DNA of 44,015 bases. Origin: an uncultured Pseudomonadota bacterium. GTDB lineage: Bacteria > Pseudomonadota > Alphaproteobacteria > RUG11792. The stretch is taken from contig CADBLQ010000015.1 in the NCBI GenBank assembly GCA_902795615.1, positions 1 to 44,015 on the forward strand. Direction: 5' to 3'. The position numbers and the translations under genes are program-made. The notes under the pieces were generated by a model. The model was not told the origin of the DNA, ran no database searches, and saw only the letters and a program-made list of their open reading frames with translations. Below, piece after piece: positions 16,858 to 27,476 of the stretch (position 1 is the stretch's first letter; each line of letters begins with the position of its first letter).

Positions 16858-18141
16858 ATGAATATCAGGCAATCTGAAATAGAAGTTGCAAATTTTAAAT
16901 ATTGGCAAAGGCGTACATTGTATAGTATTATGCTAGGATACGGCACGTATTACTTTGTAAGACAAAATTTTTCATGTGCCGTGCCAGCTATTTGTCTTGA
17001 TTTAAATATAAATAAGTCTGATATAGGTTGGGCTATGTCTATTGGGGCAGTATGTTATGGGGTTGGAAAATTCCTATTTGGGTTAATAGGAGATAAATTT
17101 CCAGCACGATATGTACTGTCAATTGGATTAGCTTTATCGGGATTAATGAATATTTTTATAGGTTTTAGTTCATATTTAGCATTAATAATTTTATTTGTAG
17201 CACTAAATCAATGCACACAGGCGATGGGTAATCCTCCATGTGCAAAGATGTTAGCTAACTGGTATGGAAAAAATGAAATAGGTGGCAAATGGGGATTATG
17301 GAATATGGCAGCTCACATAGGCGGTGCTTTATCAGTATTGTTAAATTCCCACCTTGTAGTTAGTTACGGATGGCATCATGTTTTCCAAATTCCAGGATTA
17401 ATAGCAATAGCTATATCTATCATCGTATTTAATAGATTACGTGATACTCCTAAATCGTTGGGATTTAAATCAATTGAAGAAACAGACAAATGCACATTAG
17501 ATAATCCTAAAAACGAAAAACTGACAATAGTTGAAATAGCAAAACTCGTATTAATGAATAAAATGCTGTGGCTAGTAGCGTTTGCAAGTTTATTTGTATA
17601 TGTTAATAAAATGGTGTTTTTTAATTGGGGGCCTACTTTACTACAAGAGGCAAGAGGAAGTTCAATCCTAGGAGCCGGTACGTTAATGGTAATTTTTGAT
17701 ATTGCTGGTGTTTTTGGTGGATTATGGATAGGAACATTATCGGATCGATGGTTTAATGGTATGCGAGCAGCATTTCCATGTATTTGTATGTTAGTAACGG
17801 GAATTATGATGTCGATATTCAGATATTGCACCAGTGGTTCATTATTTATTATTGGATTATGTATTGCAATACTAGGGGCGAGTATGACAGGGCCTATGGT
17901 GTTGATTGGTGTATTGGCTACTGAGGTATCATCAAAAAAAGCCTCAGGTTCAGCAGCAGGATTTACGGGGACTTTAGGTTATTTAGGTACAGCATTAGCG
18001 GGAGTTGGAGCTGGAAAATTGGCAACAGACTATGGTTGGCATTCTGTAATGCTTGCAACGGTCGGTACTGCTTTTTGTGCGGCCCTACTATTTGGTATTC
18101 TGTGGTTCAAGCAACATCAACAAGTAAACAACGATGAATAA
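16858..18141 (+). CDS. MFS organophosphate:phosphate antiporter (GlpT/UhpT/UhpC family)
   Basis: A 427-residue, 12-helix carrier. The opening block YGTYYFVRQNFSCAVP matches the YYFVRKNF signature of the glycerol-3-phosphate and hexose-6-phosphate transporters, and its Arg is the kind of residue that binds substrate phosphate. QAMGNPPCAKMLANWY, GLWNMAAHIGGAL and RLRDTPKSLG follow the same family in order. Members import phosphorylated three- to six-carbon compounds in exchange for Pi, or act as sensors (UhpC). Substrate cannot be decided from sequence alone. In an intracellular organism it would most simply import host phosphate esters. It overlaps mtaB by 8 bases. Confidence 0.87.
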   Translation: MNIRQSEIEVANFKYWQRRTLYSIMLGYGTYYFVRQNFSCAVPAICLDLNINKSDIGWAMSIGAVCYGVGKFLFGLIGDKFPARYVLSIGLALSGLMNIFIGFSSYLALIILFVALNQCTQAMGNPPCAKMLANWYGKNEIGGKWGLWNMAAHIGGALSVLLNSHLVVSYGWHHVFQIPGLIAIAISIIVFNRLRDTPKSLGFKSIEETDKCTLDNPKNEKLTIVEIAKLVLMNKMLWLVAFASLFVYVNKMVFFNWGPTLLQEARGSSILGAGTLMVIFDIAGVFGGLWIGTLSDRWFNGMRAAFPCICMLVTGIMMSIFRYCTSGSLFIIGLCIAILGASMTGPMVLIGVLATEVSSKKASGSAAGFTGTLGYLGTALAGVGAGKLATDYGWHSVMLATVGTAFCAALLFGILWFKQHQQVNNDE

Positions 18142-19366
18142 AATAAAAACGATAACGTTAGGGTGTAGATTTAATACGTATGAGACGGAAATTGTTAAGT
18201 CACTTTTGAAATCACTTGACCCAAAAGATGAAGTTGTATTTATAAACACATGTTCTGTTACACAGCAAGCTGAAAATCAATCTAAACAAGCAGTACGTCG
18301 TGCTATTAGAGAATATCCTGGTGCAAAAATTATTGTTACTGGCTGTACAGTAACTACTGCTGAGGAATATTACAAAACACTGAATGGAGTGTATGCTGTA
18401 ATTCCAAATGACGATAAAACGAAAGTATCGGCTTATGACGGTATTCCGCATAATAATAAAAATATACCGGGTAGTGTGTCGCTATCTGAGCCACTGTTTC
18501 AAGATAGAGTAAAAGCATTCCTTCAAATTCAATGCGGATGCGATAACTTTTGTTCTTATTGCATAGTGCCTTTTGCTCGTGGTCGCTCACGTAGTATGCC
18601 CGCAACTGAAATTATTAGACAAATACAATTTTTAATTGACCATGAATTTAAAGAAATAGTGTTATCAGGAATAGATATTACTTCATATAACGATAACGGT
18701 ATGAATTTTAACGGTATTATTAAATATATTCTTGAAAATGCATCAGCCTTACAACGGTTACGAATTTCATCAATTAATCCTCATGGTATAGATAGTGAAT
18801 TTATTGAGTTAATGAAAAACCCTAAAATAATGCCTCACTTACATCTAAGTATTCAATCTGGCAATAATGATGTGCTAAAAGCTATGCATCGAAAATACAG
18901 CATATCCGACTTATCTAACATAATTAGGGAATTAAAACATACTCGCTCTGACCTAGTATTAGGAGCAGATGTAATAGCTGGTTTTCCCACTGAAACTAAT
19001 GAACAATTTGAAGATGGTTTTGACTATATAAGAAATTCTGGTATCTCATTGTTGCACGTATTTCCGTATTCTCCGCGCCCTGGAACAGTAGCATCACGTA
19101 TGATGCAGTTACCACGTAATGAAATTTTAGATAGAGCTAAAAGATTAAGAGAGTTAGCAAAGGAATTAAAATTAAAACTGCAACAAAATCTTATTGGTAC
19201 GAAAATTTCAGGATTGGTTGAAAAATGTAAAAACGGACAGTCATTTGGCAAATGTGATAATTATTTGGATTTTGTAATAAATAATGAAATTCCAATTAAT
19301 ACGGTAATACAAAACTTAATAGTAACAGATGTGCAAGATGATAAGTTAATTCTCTCTCAGTACTAA
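18134..19366 (+). CDS. mtaB: tRNA t6A37 C2-methylthiotransferase MtaB
   Basis: MtaB converts t6A37 to ms2t6A37 in ANN-decoding tRNAs using two 4Fe-4S clusters. The N-terminal domain supplies three cluster Cys (TLGCRFN, INTCSVT, VTGCTV). The radical SAM motif CxxxCxxC is seen as CDNFCSYC at about residue 136, followed by RGRSRSMP. A TRAM-like C-terminal domain ends the 410-residue protein. The LGCRFN opening and overall pattern fit MtaB better than MiaB or RimO. It is coupled to the transporter gene by an 8-base overlap, but no functional link is apparent. Confidence 0.9.
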   Translation: MNKIKTITLGCRFNTYETEIVKSLLKSLDPKDEVVFINTCSVTQQAENQSKQAVRRAIREYPGAKIIVTGCTVTTAEEYYKTLNGVYAVIPNDDKTKVSAYDGIPHNNKNIPGSVSLSEPLFQDRVKAFLQIQCGCDNFCSYCIVPFARGRSRSMPATEIIRQIQFLIDHEFKEIVLSGIDITSYNDNGMNFNGIIKYILENASALQRLRISSINPHGIDSEFIELMKNPKIMPHLHLSIQSGNNDVLKAMHRKYSISDLSNIIRELKHTRSDLVLGADVIAGFPTETNEQFEDGFDYIRNSGISLLHVFPYSPRPGTVASRMMQLPRNEILDRAKRLRELAKELKLKLQQNLIGTKISGLVEKCKNGQSFGKCDNYLDFVINNEIPINTVIQNLIVTDVQDDKLILSQY

Positions 19367-19551
19367 CACTAGTAAAAGAAGTGTTTAGTATGTCAGACTA
19401 CGAGACACATCTCTATATTTCATATATAACATGATGCTAAAGATGATAGGGGTATCGCGTGGTTCTCAATTGCAATATGTGTAAAAAGTATAAATGAAAT
19501 TTAGTAAAAAAAGTAGTACCATTAGAACATGAGATATTTAAAAATTTTGTA

Positions 19552-21156
19552 ATGAAAAAGACCGTATTAATTTTGCTGTATGCTTCATGTTATTTCACGT
19601 TTAGTTATAACAATTACATTTATGCATTAGCCGAAGAAGACAAAATAAATGTCTTAAACTTTATTACACATATAAACAATATTAATTTAAAAGAAAGTCT
19701 TGGTGCAAGTGTTAGTTATGCAGTTGATGAGAATATTAGAGCATATGCTAGAAGTTCAGGATTAAATGAAAGCTATTGGGCTTTAAGAGCCATTGACAAA
19801 AAACTCGTAGAGTCTGGCGATGTTATAGCGAAAAAATTTGCCTCTTCTATTGAATTATTGAAAAAAATAATTGCTGGTTGTTTTTACCAGAAAGATATAT
19901 ATGCCACCATTGACTATTACGCAGAATATACAATTAATTCCATTGCAAAAATAATAAATAATTATCGTTTAAGCAATGTTAATTGGTATAACAGTACAGA
20001 AATAAAACAACATATTTTTTCACTAATTAATAGTATAAATGTAGTTAAGGGTGTTGCTCATAGCATAATAAACAAAAGACAACAACTAGGAAGAGAAAAT
20101 TACTATTGGAATGTTAGTAGTGAATCTGCATATCGATTATTTATGGATACCACCAAACGTCAGAAATTAGCTAACGGCAAAAGTAATGTATATACTGAAT
20201 TATTAAAGTGTTTTAACAATGATGAAGAAACTATGGAAAGCTATTTAAAACATGATTTTGATTGCTACCTAAATCAGTTTAAAGTTCTTTGTTATATTGA
20301 GTATCAGCCGGGAGAAAACGACGACCATAGCACAGAAACAGTGATTGGACGTATAAAACAAATGGCTTTTCGTATAGCTAATTTGTCAAATGGCGCTTGG
20401 AATCATATTAATTATAAACCACTATACGAATTTCAAGCCTTTGCGGAAAAAGTTTACCCAGACAATCAAAATTTTAAGAATTTTACTCTTAGTCAAAAAC
20501 AAAACGAAATGTGGAAAATCTTTAATCAAGCATCTGAATGGTATATTAAAAGGCTCGAAAACGAGAGTTATATTGTTTCGCTATTTGAGGGAGTTAACAG
20601 GGCGATAAAAGATCAAAATGATAAAATATGGCATAATTTGGCGGACTTAGACTATCTACAAATAATTTATAAATATGGGTATTTTTCTGATTTGAAACAA
20701 CATAGTAATAAAAGTTTGTTTGATACGACATTAAAAGGTGTTACCGATGATATTGTTACCATTTTTTCGCAAGTATGGTCTGAAATCGCAACTATATCAG
20801 GAGAAATACAAGTTAACGAAATAAAAAAACTTTCACCAAAAATACTACTGAGAGTAATGGCGTTTATAGCGTTCCCTGAAGATAGCACTGCTACATTGCC
20901 CCTATATGCAGATGATAATAAAAGACGTAACTGGTTTAATAATATTAAAATGTTCTTAACTACTATATATAAAGCATGTTATACGTACAAAATTAAAAAT
21001 GTTAATAGTAGGACTTTGTACAACCTTTGGGTTGAGTTTGGCCAAGCGACAGATGAACATGCGTATCTAAATGTTATTGTTAAAATGCTTTCCTGCAATA
21101 AAGAAAAAAATTTCACAGAAATCATTTTGCATTTTCTGGAAAATGCAAAAAAATGA
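19552..21156 (+). CDS. Secreted protein sharing the N-terminal domain of the USP effector
   Basis: 534 residues with an N-terminal signal peptide (hydrophobic stretch VLILLYASCYFTF, likely cleavage after YALA). Residues about 30-250 match the USP protein's N-terminal domain: ESYWALRAIDKK (Y75 against Y74) and YLKHDFDCYLNQFKVLC (H234 against H265). The remaining 280 or so residues are predicted helical, rich in Lys, Asn and aromatic residues, and match nothing I recognise. No USP or other catalytic motif is visible. It starts a transcription unit of its own after a 185-base gap. Confidence 0.75.
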   Translation: MKKTVLILLYASCYFTFSYNNYIYALAEEDKINVLNFITHINNINLKESLGASVSYAVDENIRAYARSSGLNESYWALRAIDKKLVESGDVIAKKFASSIELLKKIIAGCFYQKDIYATIDYYAEYTINSIAKIINNYRLSNVNWYNSTEIKQHIFSLINSINVVKGVAHSIINKRQQLGRENYYWNVSSESAYRLFMDTTKRQKLANGKSNVYTELLKCFNNDEETMESYLKHDFDCYLNQFKVLCYIEYQPGENDDHSTETVIGRIKQMAFRIANLSNGAWNHINYKPLYEFQAFAEKVYPDNQNFKNFTLSQKQNEMWKIFNQASEWYIKRLENESYIVSLFEGVNRAIKDQNDKIWHNLADLDYLQIIYKYGYFSDLKQHSNKSLFDTTLKGVTDDIVTIFSQVWSEIATISGEIQVNEIKKLSPKILLRVMAFIAFPEDSTATLPLYADDNKRRNWFNNIKMFLTTIYKACYTYKIKNVNSRTLYNLWVEFGQATDEHAYLNVIVKMLSCNKEKNFTEIILHFLENAKK

Positions 21157-21286
21157 AATTCCGCAATGAGCTATACGGACGTGTGACGTATTGAAAGTTT
21201 AAAAAAGTGTTAAATCATCTCCTATCTGAAGACCAATTTGACACTGAGGTTGGGGGAGAAACGATTGACGCCTAAGTTGTAAATTA

Positions 21287-22648
21287 TTAGTTTGCTTTAT
21301 AAGTATGAGACCATGCGGGAGCTGACGCATCACCTGGCGTTTGAATTAATCGATGGTATCTGCCAGTCAAATCGGAAAATACAATTTGTGATGGTTGCCC
21401 ATATCCATTTTGAGCTGTATATATAATGTAGCGACCATTAGATGCCCAAGTAGGTGCCTCAACTAAAAATCCCTGTGCTATTAAACGTTCACCAGAACCA
21501 TCAGGTTTCATAACACCAATATAAAATTTGCCACCGATTTGTTTTGAAAATGTAATCAAATCACCACGTGGAGACCAGTTAGGTTGAGAGTACTTCCCGT
21601 TACCCTGACTAATTTTATGTTGGTCACTACCATCTGTATTCATTACAAAAACAGCTTCTTTGCCATCTCTATCTGATGTAAACACTATTTTTGAACCGTC
21701 AGGTGAAAAACATGGTGAGGTATCTATTTTATTGTGTCTTGTAAGCTGAACCAATCTATTATCTGCCATATCATAGCGGTATATTGCAGAACTACCTCGT
21801 ACAATAATTGCTAATACGACACTTTGGCCATTTTTAGAAAAACGAGGGGCATATGTCATATTTATCGGCAACCCTTTGTTTTTCTTAATTAGTTCTTTCA
21901 TAATGGCATCGTTTAATAACTTACGTCTTCCACTTTTGCCAATAGTCATTAAGTAAACAAATGCCGATTTTCCTAAAGCTCCACTTGCTTTTTCATTGTA
22001 TGCAATATACGCAACAGTCTTGCCGTCAGGAGAGTACCGAGGACTTATTACAAGTTCAGAACCATCAGTTAATGCTACGGGGTTGTTTCCATCTTGGTCA
22101 ACCATCATTAATTTCGTAGTACGTTTAGATGGAAGTTTATTAGCTGTAGTTACATATACAACCTTGGTATTAAAATATCCTTCTTCATTTGTAATACGTT
22201 CATATATCTTGTCTGCAATCATGTGAGCAGTTTCGCGTTTTCTGCCCGTATCGACTTTTATTTCGGAATTGATAATCTCTTTACTGGTCATAACGTCAAT
22301 AACGTGGAAGTTCACCACATTGCCATTAATCGTGCCGTATATTAAAAATCTTGCGTTAATTACTTTCCAATTTTTGATATTTACGCCTTTGTTAACAATT
22401 GTTTTCGCACTTTCTAAGAAATTATTTTGATTAATTGGAATAAATAGCCCAGAGATATTCAAATCATTCTCAATAATAGATGCTAATTCATTCCCAAGTT
22501 TACTATTACCTCCATCAGTATTGAAAAATCGAACGACAGCAACTGGTTCAGGTTTTACTTCACCTTTATTGATTTCTATCTTTAGGGCATCTATTGGGCT
22601 AGATGCAATTGCTATACCAGAAAGTATAATTAATAACTGACGAAACAT
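21287..22648 (-). CDS. tolB: Tol-Pal system periplasmic protein TolB
   Basis: TolB is the periplasmic beta-propeller that links Pal to the Tol complex during outer-membrane constriction. The 453-residue product has a signal peptide (cleavage near DALK), an N-terminal alpha/beta domain (PVAVVRFFN) and a six-bladed propeller. Its blades carry repeats such as ISPRYSPDGKTVAYIAY, TSPCFSPDGSKIVFTSD, SQPNWSPRGDLITFSK and EAPTWASNGRYIIYTA. The other tol and pal genes are not here. An unrelated secreted protein gene lies upstream on the same strand. Confidence 0.95.
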   Translation of the reverse strand: MFRQLLIILSGIAIASSPIDALKIEINKGEVKPEPVAVVRFFNTDGGNSKLGNELASIIENDLNISGLFIPINQNNFLESAKTIVNKGVNIKNWKVINARFLIYGTINGNVVNFHVIDVMTSKEIINSEIKVDTGRKRETAHMIADKIYERITNEEGYFNTKVVYVTTANKLPSKRTTKLMMVDQDGNNPVALTDGSELVISPRYSPDGKTVAYIAYNEKASGALGKSAFVYLMTIGKSGRRKLLNDAIMKELIKKNKGLPINMTYAPRFSKNGQSVVLAIIVRGSSAIYRYDMADNRLVQLTRHNKIDTSPCFSPDGSKIVFTSDRDGKEAVFVMNTDGSDQHKISQGNGKYSQPNWSPRGDLITFSKQIGGKFYIGVMKPDGSGERLIAQGFLVEAPTWASNGRYIIYTAQNGYGQPSQIVFSDLTGRYHRLIQTPGDASAPAWSHTYKAN

Positions 22649-22803
22649 AGTTAATTTAAAGTTACGTAGCTCATTTTAAGTGTACCGCACTTAGAGTAAT
22701 TGATACTAAGCGCGGGTTTTAAAAATTATTATTCATCAATATCCATTGCCGATGATTCAGTGTTGGAATCAGAATCTGATCCTGTGTCAGTATCAGCATT
22801 TAC

Positions 22804-23688
22804 CTAAAAGTTGTCGATAATGTCATCAATTTCTTTCCTAACTTTGGCACTAAATGTATTAATACGAAATCGATCTTTTTTGTGGTCAGGATTAGGATAA
22901 TCTGCATAATCCAGAGCGGCTCTGAGATAGAGATAAATAGAATCATCACCGGCATCACCACTAAATTCATATACGTTTTCGCATATGCTTTCCCGCTCGA
23001 ATTCATTTAATCCGTTATACTTTCGATGAGATGCTAATTGGTAACGAAACTCGTAATGCTTCAATCCAAAGTAAGATATTAGGAAATCTTTTGTATTTTC
23101 ATATGTAATTTCAAATGTGCCATGATACAACTCTACATTTAATAAGGCTAAATCAATATAAGTAATTCGTCCTGTATTAACGTCAGTTATTTCTGCTATC
23201 TCATCATTGCCAAGAGGATTCTTGTCGAATGCTTTCTGCAAAAATGGGTTTTTATATATACAGTTTTGAACTTCATCTTCATTCCATTTTTTCATTGCAT
23301 CTTGATACAAGGGTATACCTTTTACAGCTACTTGTTTGAACAGCTGTTTACACTGTATCTTATGTTTGCGATGCTTGGTAATATTATCTGGTATTCGCCC
23401 GGTTTTTTCCCCCTCCATACCGGTTTGTCTGATTTTTGCCAAATCATGTTCAGATAATTGTATTTGCTTAATACGTCCGCAAAAGTTATCACAAAAATCT
23501 TCAAATGAGAAGTCAGGTACACTATAAGTCACTATTTGACTGTCACTAGGAACTGATGATATTGGGATATATCTTACTGTTCTATTGCCGAACTGATCAT
23601 TTGTACTGCAAAGTCCAGAACCCTGTGTATTAAACAAACTGAAAGTTGTTAATATACATATTTTAAACAATGATTTGATTGAAAACAT
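22804..23688 (-). CDS. Secreted protein of unknown function with in-frame amber stop before an acidic tail
   Basis: 294 residues. An N-terminal hydrophobic segment (SLFKICILTTFSLFNTQGSG) looks like a signal peptide. The body is mixed alpha/beta with 8 or so Cys and many Tyr/Asp residues; I recognise no family. It ends at TAG (22804-22806). The same frame continues for 24 more codons, rich in Asp, Ser and Thr (TDTGSDSDSNTESS, MDIDE), to TAA at 22729-22731. The tail resembles acidic ends of other exported proteins here, so the TAG is either a recent nonsense mutation or a readthrough site. A ribosome-binding site AAGGAGG precedes the ATG. Confidence 0.7.
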   Translation of the reverse strand: MFSIKSLFKICILTTFSLFNTQGSGLCSTNDQFGNRTVRYIPISSVPSDSQIVTYSVPDFSFEDFCDNFCGRIKQIQLSEHDLAKIRQTGMEGEKTGRIPDNITKHRKHKIQCKQLFKQVAVKGIPLYQDAMKKWNEDEVQNCIYKNPFLQKAFDKNPLGNDEIAEITDVNTGRITYIDLALLNVELYHGTFEITYENTKDFLISYFGLKHYEFRYQLASHRKYNGLNEFERESICENVYEFSGDAGDDSIYLYLRAALDYADYPNPDHKKDRFRINTFSAKVRKEIDDIIDNF

Positions 23689-23835
23689 ATTCCCTCCTTT
23701 TAAACTAGAAATTTTTTAAAGTTCAACGTCCTTCCATCTCCCTCAGGTAATTGTACCATAAAAATTAACAGGGCAAAATATTTCTATGCACTACTTTTCA
23801 ATTATTTTAAGAGCGTAAGTAGTTGAAGCATGATT

Positions 23836-25138
<1,303 letters not shown>

Positions 25139-25185
25139 TCAATTTTTATTCCCGTAAAAAGGGTAACATCTGAATTTGAACATTA

Positions 25186-25557
25186 CTATAGGCTAATAAC
25201 CGTTTTTGGGACTTTATTAATGTAAGGCAAAATATAGTCTGCCCACTCAATCAGTGTTATCCCATTATGTGCGAACTCTATTAAACCGAGCTCAAAAAGT
25301 TCAGCTTCATTTCTTAATCTGTATAAATCAGCATGCCAGACTATGCCTTTTGTTGTATTATAAACATTTACTAACGTGAAAGTTGGACTTATAATAGTTT
25401 GTTCAGCATTGACTAATATCGACTTTAAAAAATATTGGGCAAAAGTAGTTTTCCCAGCCCCCAAATCTCCTTCGAGAATGATTACATGTGGAGCTATCAC
25501 TATAGAACTTAGAGTTTTAGCTTTATGTTGCAGTTCAGATAAGGTGTATTTATACAT
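25186..25557 (-). CDS. tsaE: tRNA t6A biosynthesis ATPase TsaE
   Basis: TsaE works with TsaB and TsaD to make t6A37 in tRNA, the substrate of MtaB encoded at 18134-19366. Walker A is GDLGAGKTT, followed by SPTFTLVNVY, the HADLYRL block and LIEWADYILP, all in family order. At 123 residues it is shorter than the usual 150 or so, lacking the last strands after PKTVISL. Loss of that end is tolerated in some short homologues, but activity is not certain. It lies between rpsA and obgE on one strand. Confidence 0.92.
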   Translation of the reverse strand: MYKYTLSELQHKAKTLSSIVIAPHVIILEGDLGAGKTTFAQYFLKSILVNAEQTIISPTFTLVNVYNTTKGIVWHADLYRLRNEAELFELGLIEFAHNGITLIEWADYILPYINKVPKTVISL

Positions 25558-25607
25558 AAATCTCCATAGGAGTAGGCAAGATAGAATACTATCTTGCCAG
25601 CATCTTA

Positions 25608-27353
25608 TTATTTTTTATTAAGTGCATCGCCTAAAACATCACCTAAAGTAGAACTCATAGTTTCTGAATTTACTTTTTTTAGAACTGCCCTTTGATTTTT
25701 GGCATCCAGTGCATTTACTGAAATCTGTACATACCTACTTACCTGATGAACAGATAGTACTAATGCGTCTACTTCATCACCTTCTTTATAATCTGAAAAT
25801 TTCTTATTGTCAGCCCGTCCGACATCCATACGTTTGAGTAAACATGGCAATCCATTATCTATTGTTACCACCATACCTTCAGTACCGATTTTTGTTACCT
25901 TACCATGGACAACATCGTCTTTCTTAATATTGTTTAGAGCCTCAGCGTATGGATCATCAATTAGCTGTTTTATGCCTAACCGTATTATTTCTCGAGTTGG
26001 GTCAACAACTAAAACTACAGTTTCAATAGTTTGTCCTACTTCATAACCTTTTGCACGAGAATCAATACCAATTCCGGTACGAGTGAGTTCTTCTTCATAT
26101 GTCATATCCCAACTGATATCCCTCATTGCAACTGTGCCATCAAGGGTATCTGTTAAGCTAACAAAAATTCCAAATTCTTTTATTCCTTTTATTTGACCAG
26201 TAACCTTGGAACCAATAGGATGTTCTGAAGCAAACTGTTCACATGGGTTAGCCTGACAGCGTTTAATACTAAGACTTATCTTATGCTTATCGGGTACAAC
26301 TTCTAGTACTTTAACATCTACTTCATCTCCTAAATTAACCACATCACTAGGAGCAACGTTTTTAGTCCAGCTTAGTTCAGCCTTGTACGCCATACCCTCA
26401 ATACAAGGCTCTAGTTCTATAAATGCCCCATAATCAGTAATATTGACGACCTTACCTTTGTATATTTCGCCAACTTTATATTTTTCAAGCAAACCTTCTG
26501 CCCACGGAGTTTTAGTTAACTGTTTCATGCCTAACGAAACCCGACCTGTATCTCTGTTGAACTTAATTACTTGTACCTTTACCTGGTCACCAACCTTTAC
26601 GATCTCATTTGGACTAGCAACTCTACGCCATGACATATCGGTCACATGGAGTAAGCCATCTATCCCTCCTATGTCAACAAAAGCACCATATTCTGTAATA
26701 TTTTTTACAATACCGTCAAGTACCATACCTTCTTCAAGACGAGTTAGTATCTCAGACTTAATGGATGCTCGTTCGAGTTCTACAACTGCTTTTCGTGAAA
26801 CGACAATATTATTACGGGTTTTTTCCATTTTTATAATTTTAAAGTGCTGTTTAGTATCAAATAATGGAGTTGCATCTTTTATTATGCGAACATCAATTTG
26901 ACTGCCTGGTAAAAACGCATTTGTACCATTAAGATCAACAATGAAGCCCCCTTTAGTTTTGCCTGTAATTACACCTTCAAGGATGTCTCCATTAATAAAA
27001 TGATTAGTTAAACGTTGCCACGTTGCTTCCTTTTTAGCACGTTCAATGCTAAGTACAGGGTTACCATGCTTATCTTCAAAACGTTCAATGTAAACACTAA
27101 GCGTATCTCCGATATTTACCGTATCATTTCCTGTTAGTAATTTAATATCTTCAGTATTTAACCGACCTTCGGATTTTAATCCAACATCTATGGTAGCGTC
27201 ATTCCCTTTTATAGCAACAACTGTACCTACAACTATTCGTCCTTCACTTGTATTCGACTTTTTAAGACTTTCTTCTAAAAGAGTTTCAAACTCAGCAGAA
27301 GATTCTAAATTTACGTTTGCATCTGAATTTTTAATTTTTTGGGATTTGTTCAT
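25608..27353 (-). CDS. rpsA: 30S ribosomal protein S1
   Basis: bS1 brings mRNA to the 30S subunit. The 581-residue product contains six S1 (OB-fold) repeats, visible from recurrent blocks such as EGVITGKTKGGFIVDLNG, DGIVKNITEYGAFVDIGG and KGKVVNITDYGAFIELE. The ATG at 27353 is preferred to an upstream TTG that adds MYYVVVI. It is first in a run with tsaE (50 bases on) and obgE. A tail of about 30 residues follows the last domain. Confidence 0.96.
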   Translation of the reverse strand: MNKSQKIKNSDANVNLESSAEFETLLEESLKKSNTSEGRIVVGTVVAIKGNDATIDVGLKSEGRLNTEDIKLLTGNDTVNIGDTLSVYIERFEDKHGNPVLSIERAKKEATWQRLTNHFINGDILEGVITGKTKGGFIVDLNGTNAFLPGSQIDVRIIKDATPLFDTKQHFKIIKMEKTRNNIVVSRKAVVELERASIKSEILTRLEEGMVLDGIVKNITEYGAFVDIGGIDGLLHVTDMSWRRVASPNEIVKVGDQVKVQVIKFNRDTGRVSLGMKQLTKTPWAEGLLEKYKVGEIYKGKVVNITDYGAFIELEPCIEGMAYKAELSWTKNVAPSDVVNLGDEVDVKVLEVVPDKHKISLSIKRCQANPCEQFASEHPIGSKVTGQIKGIKEFGIFVSLTDTLDGTVAMRDISWDMTYEEELTRTGIGIDSRAKGYEVGQTIETVVLVVDPTREIIRLGIKQLIDDPYAEALNNIKKDDVVHGKVTKIGTEGMVVTIDNGLPCLLKRMDVGRADNKKFSDYKEGDEVDALVLSVHQVSRYVQISVNALDAKNQRAVLKKVNSETMSSTLGDVLGDALNKK

Positions 27354-27476
27354 AATGACCACCACGTAGTACAACCAAGTACCACGTAAAAAAAACCTTA
27401 CAACTGTTATTAGAGTAGCATAAATGCTAACAGTTGCAACAGCACGATTAGTATATAATGGCTTTTAAACATCATC

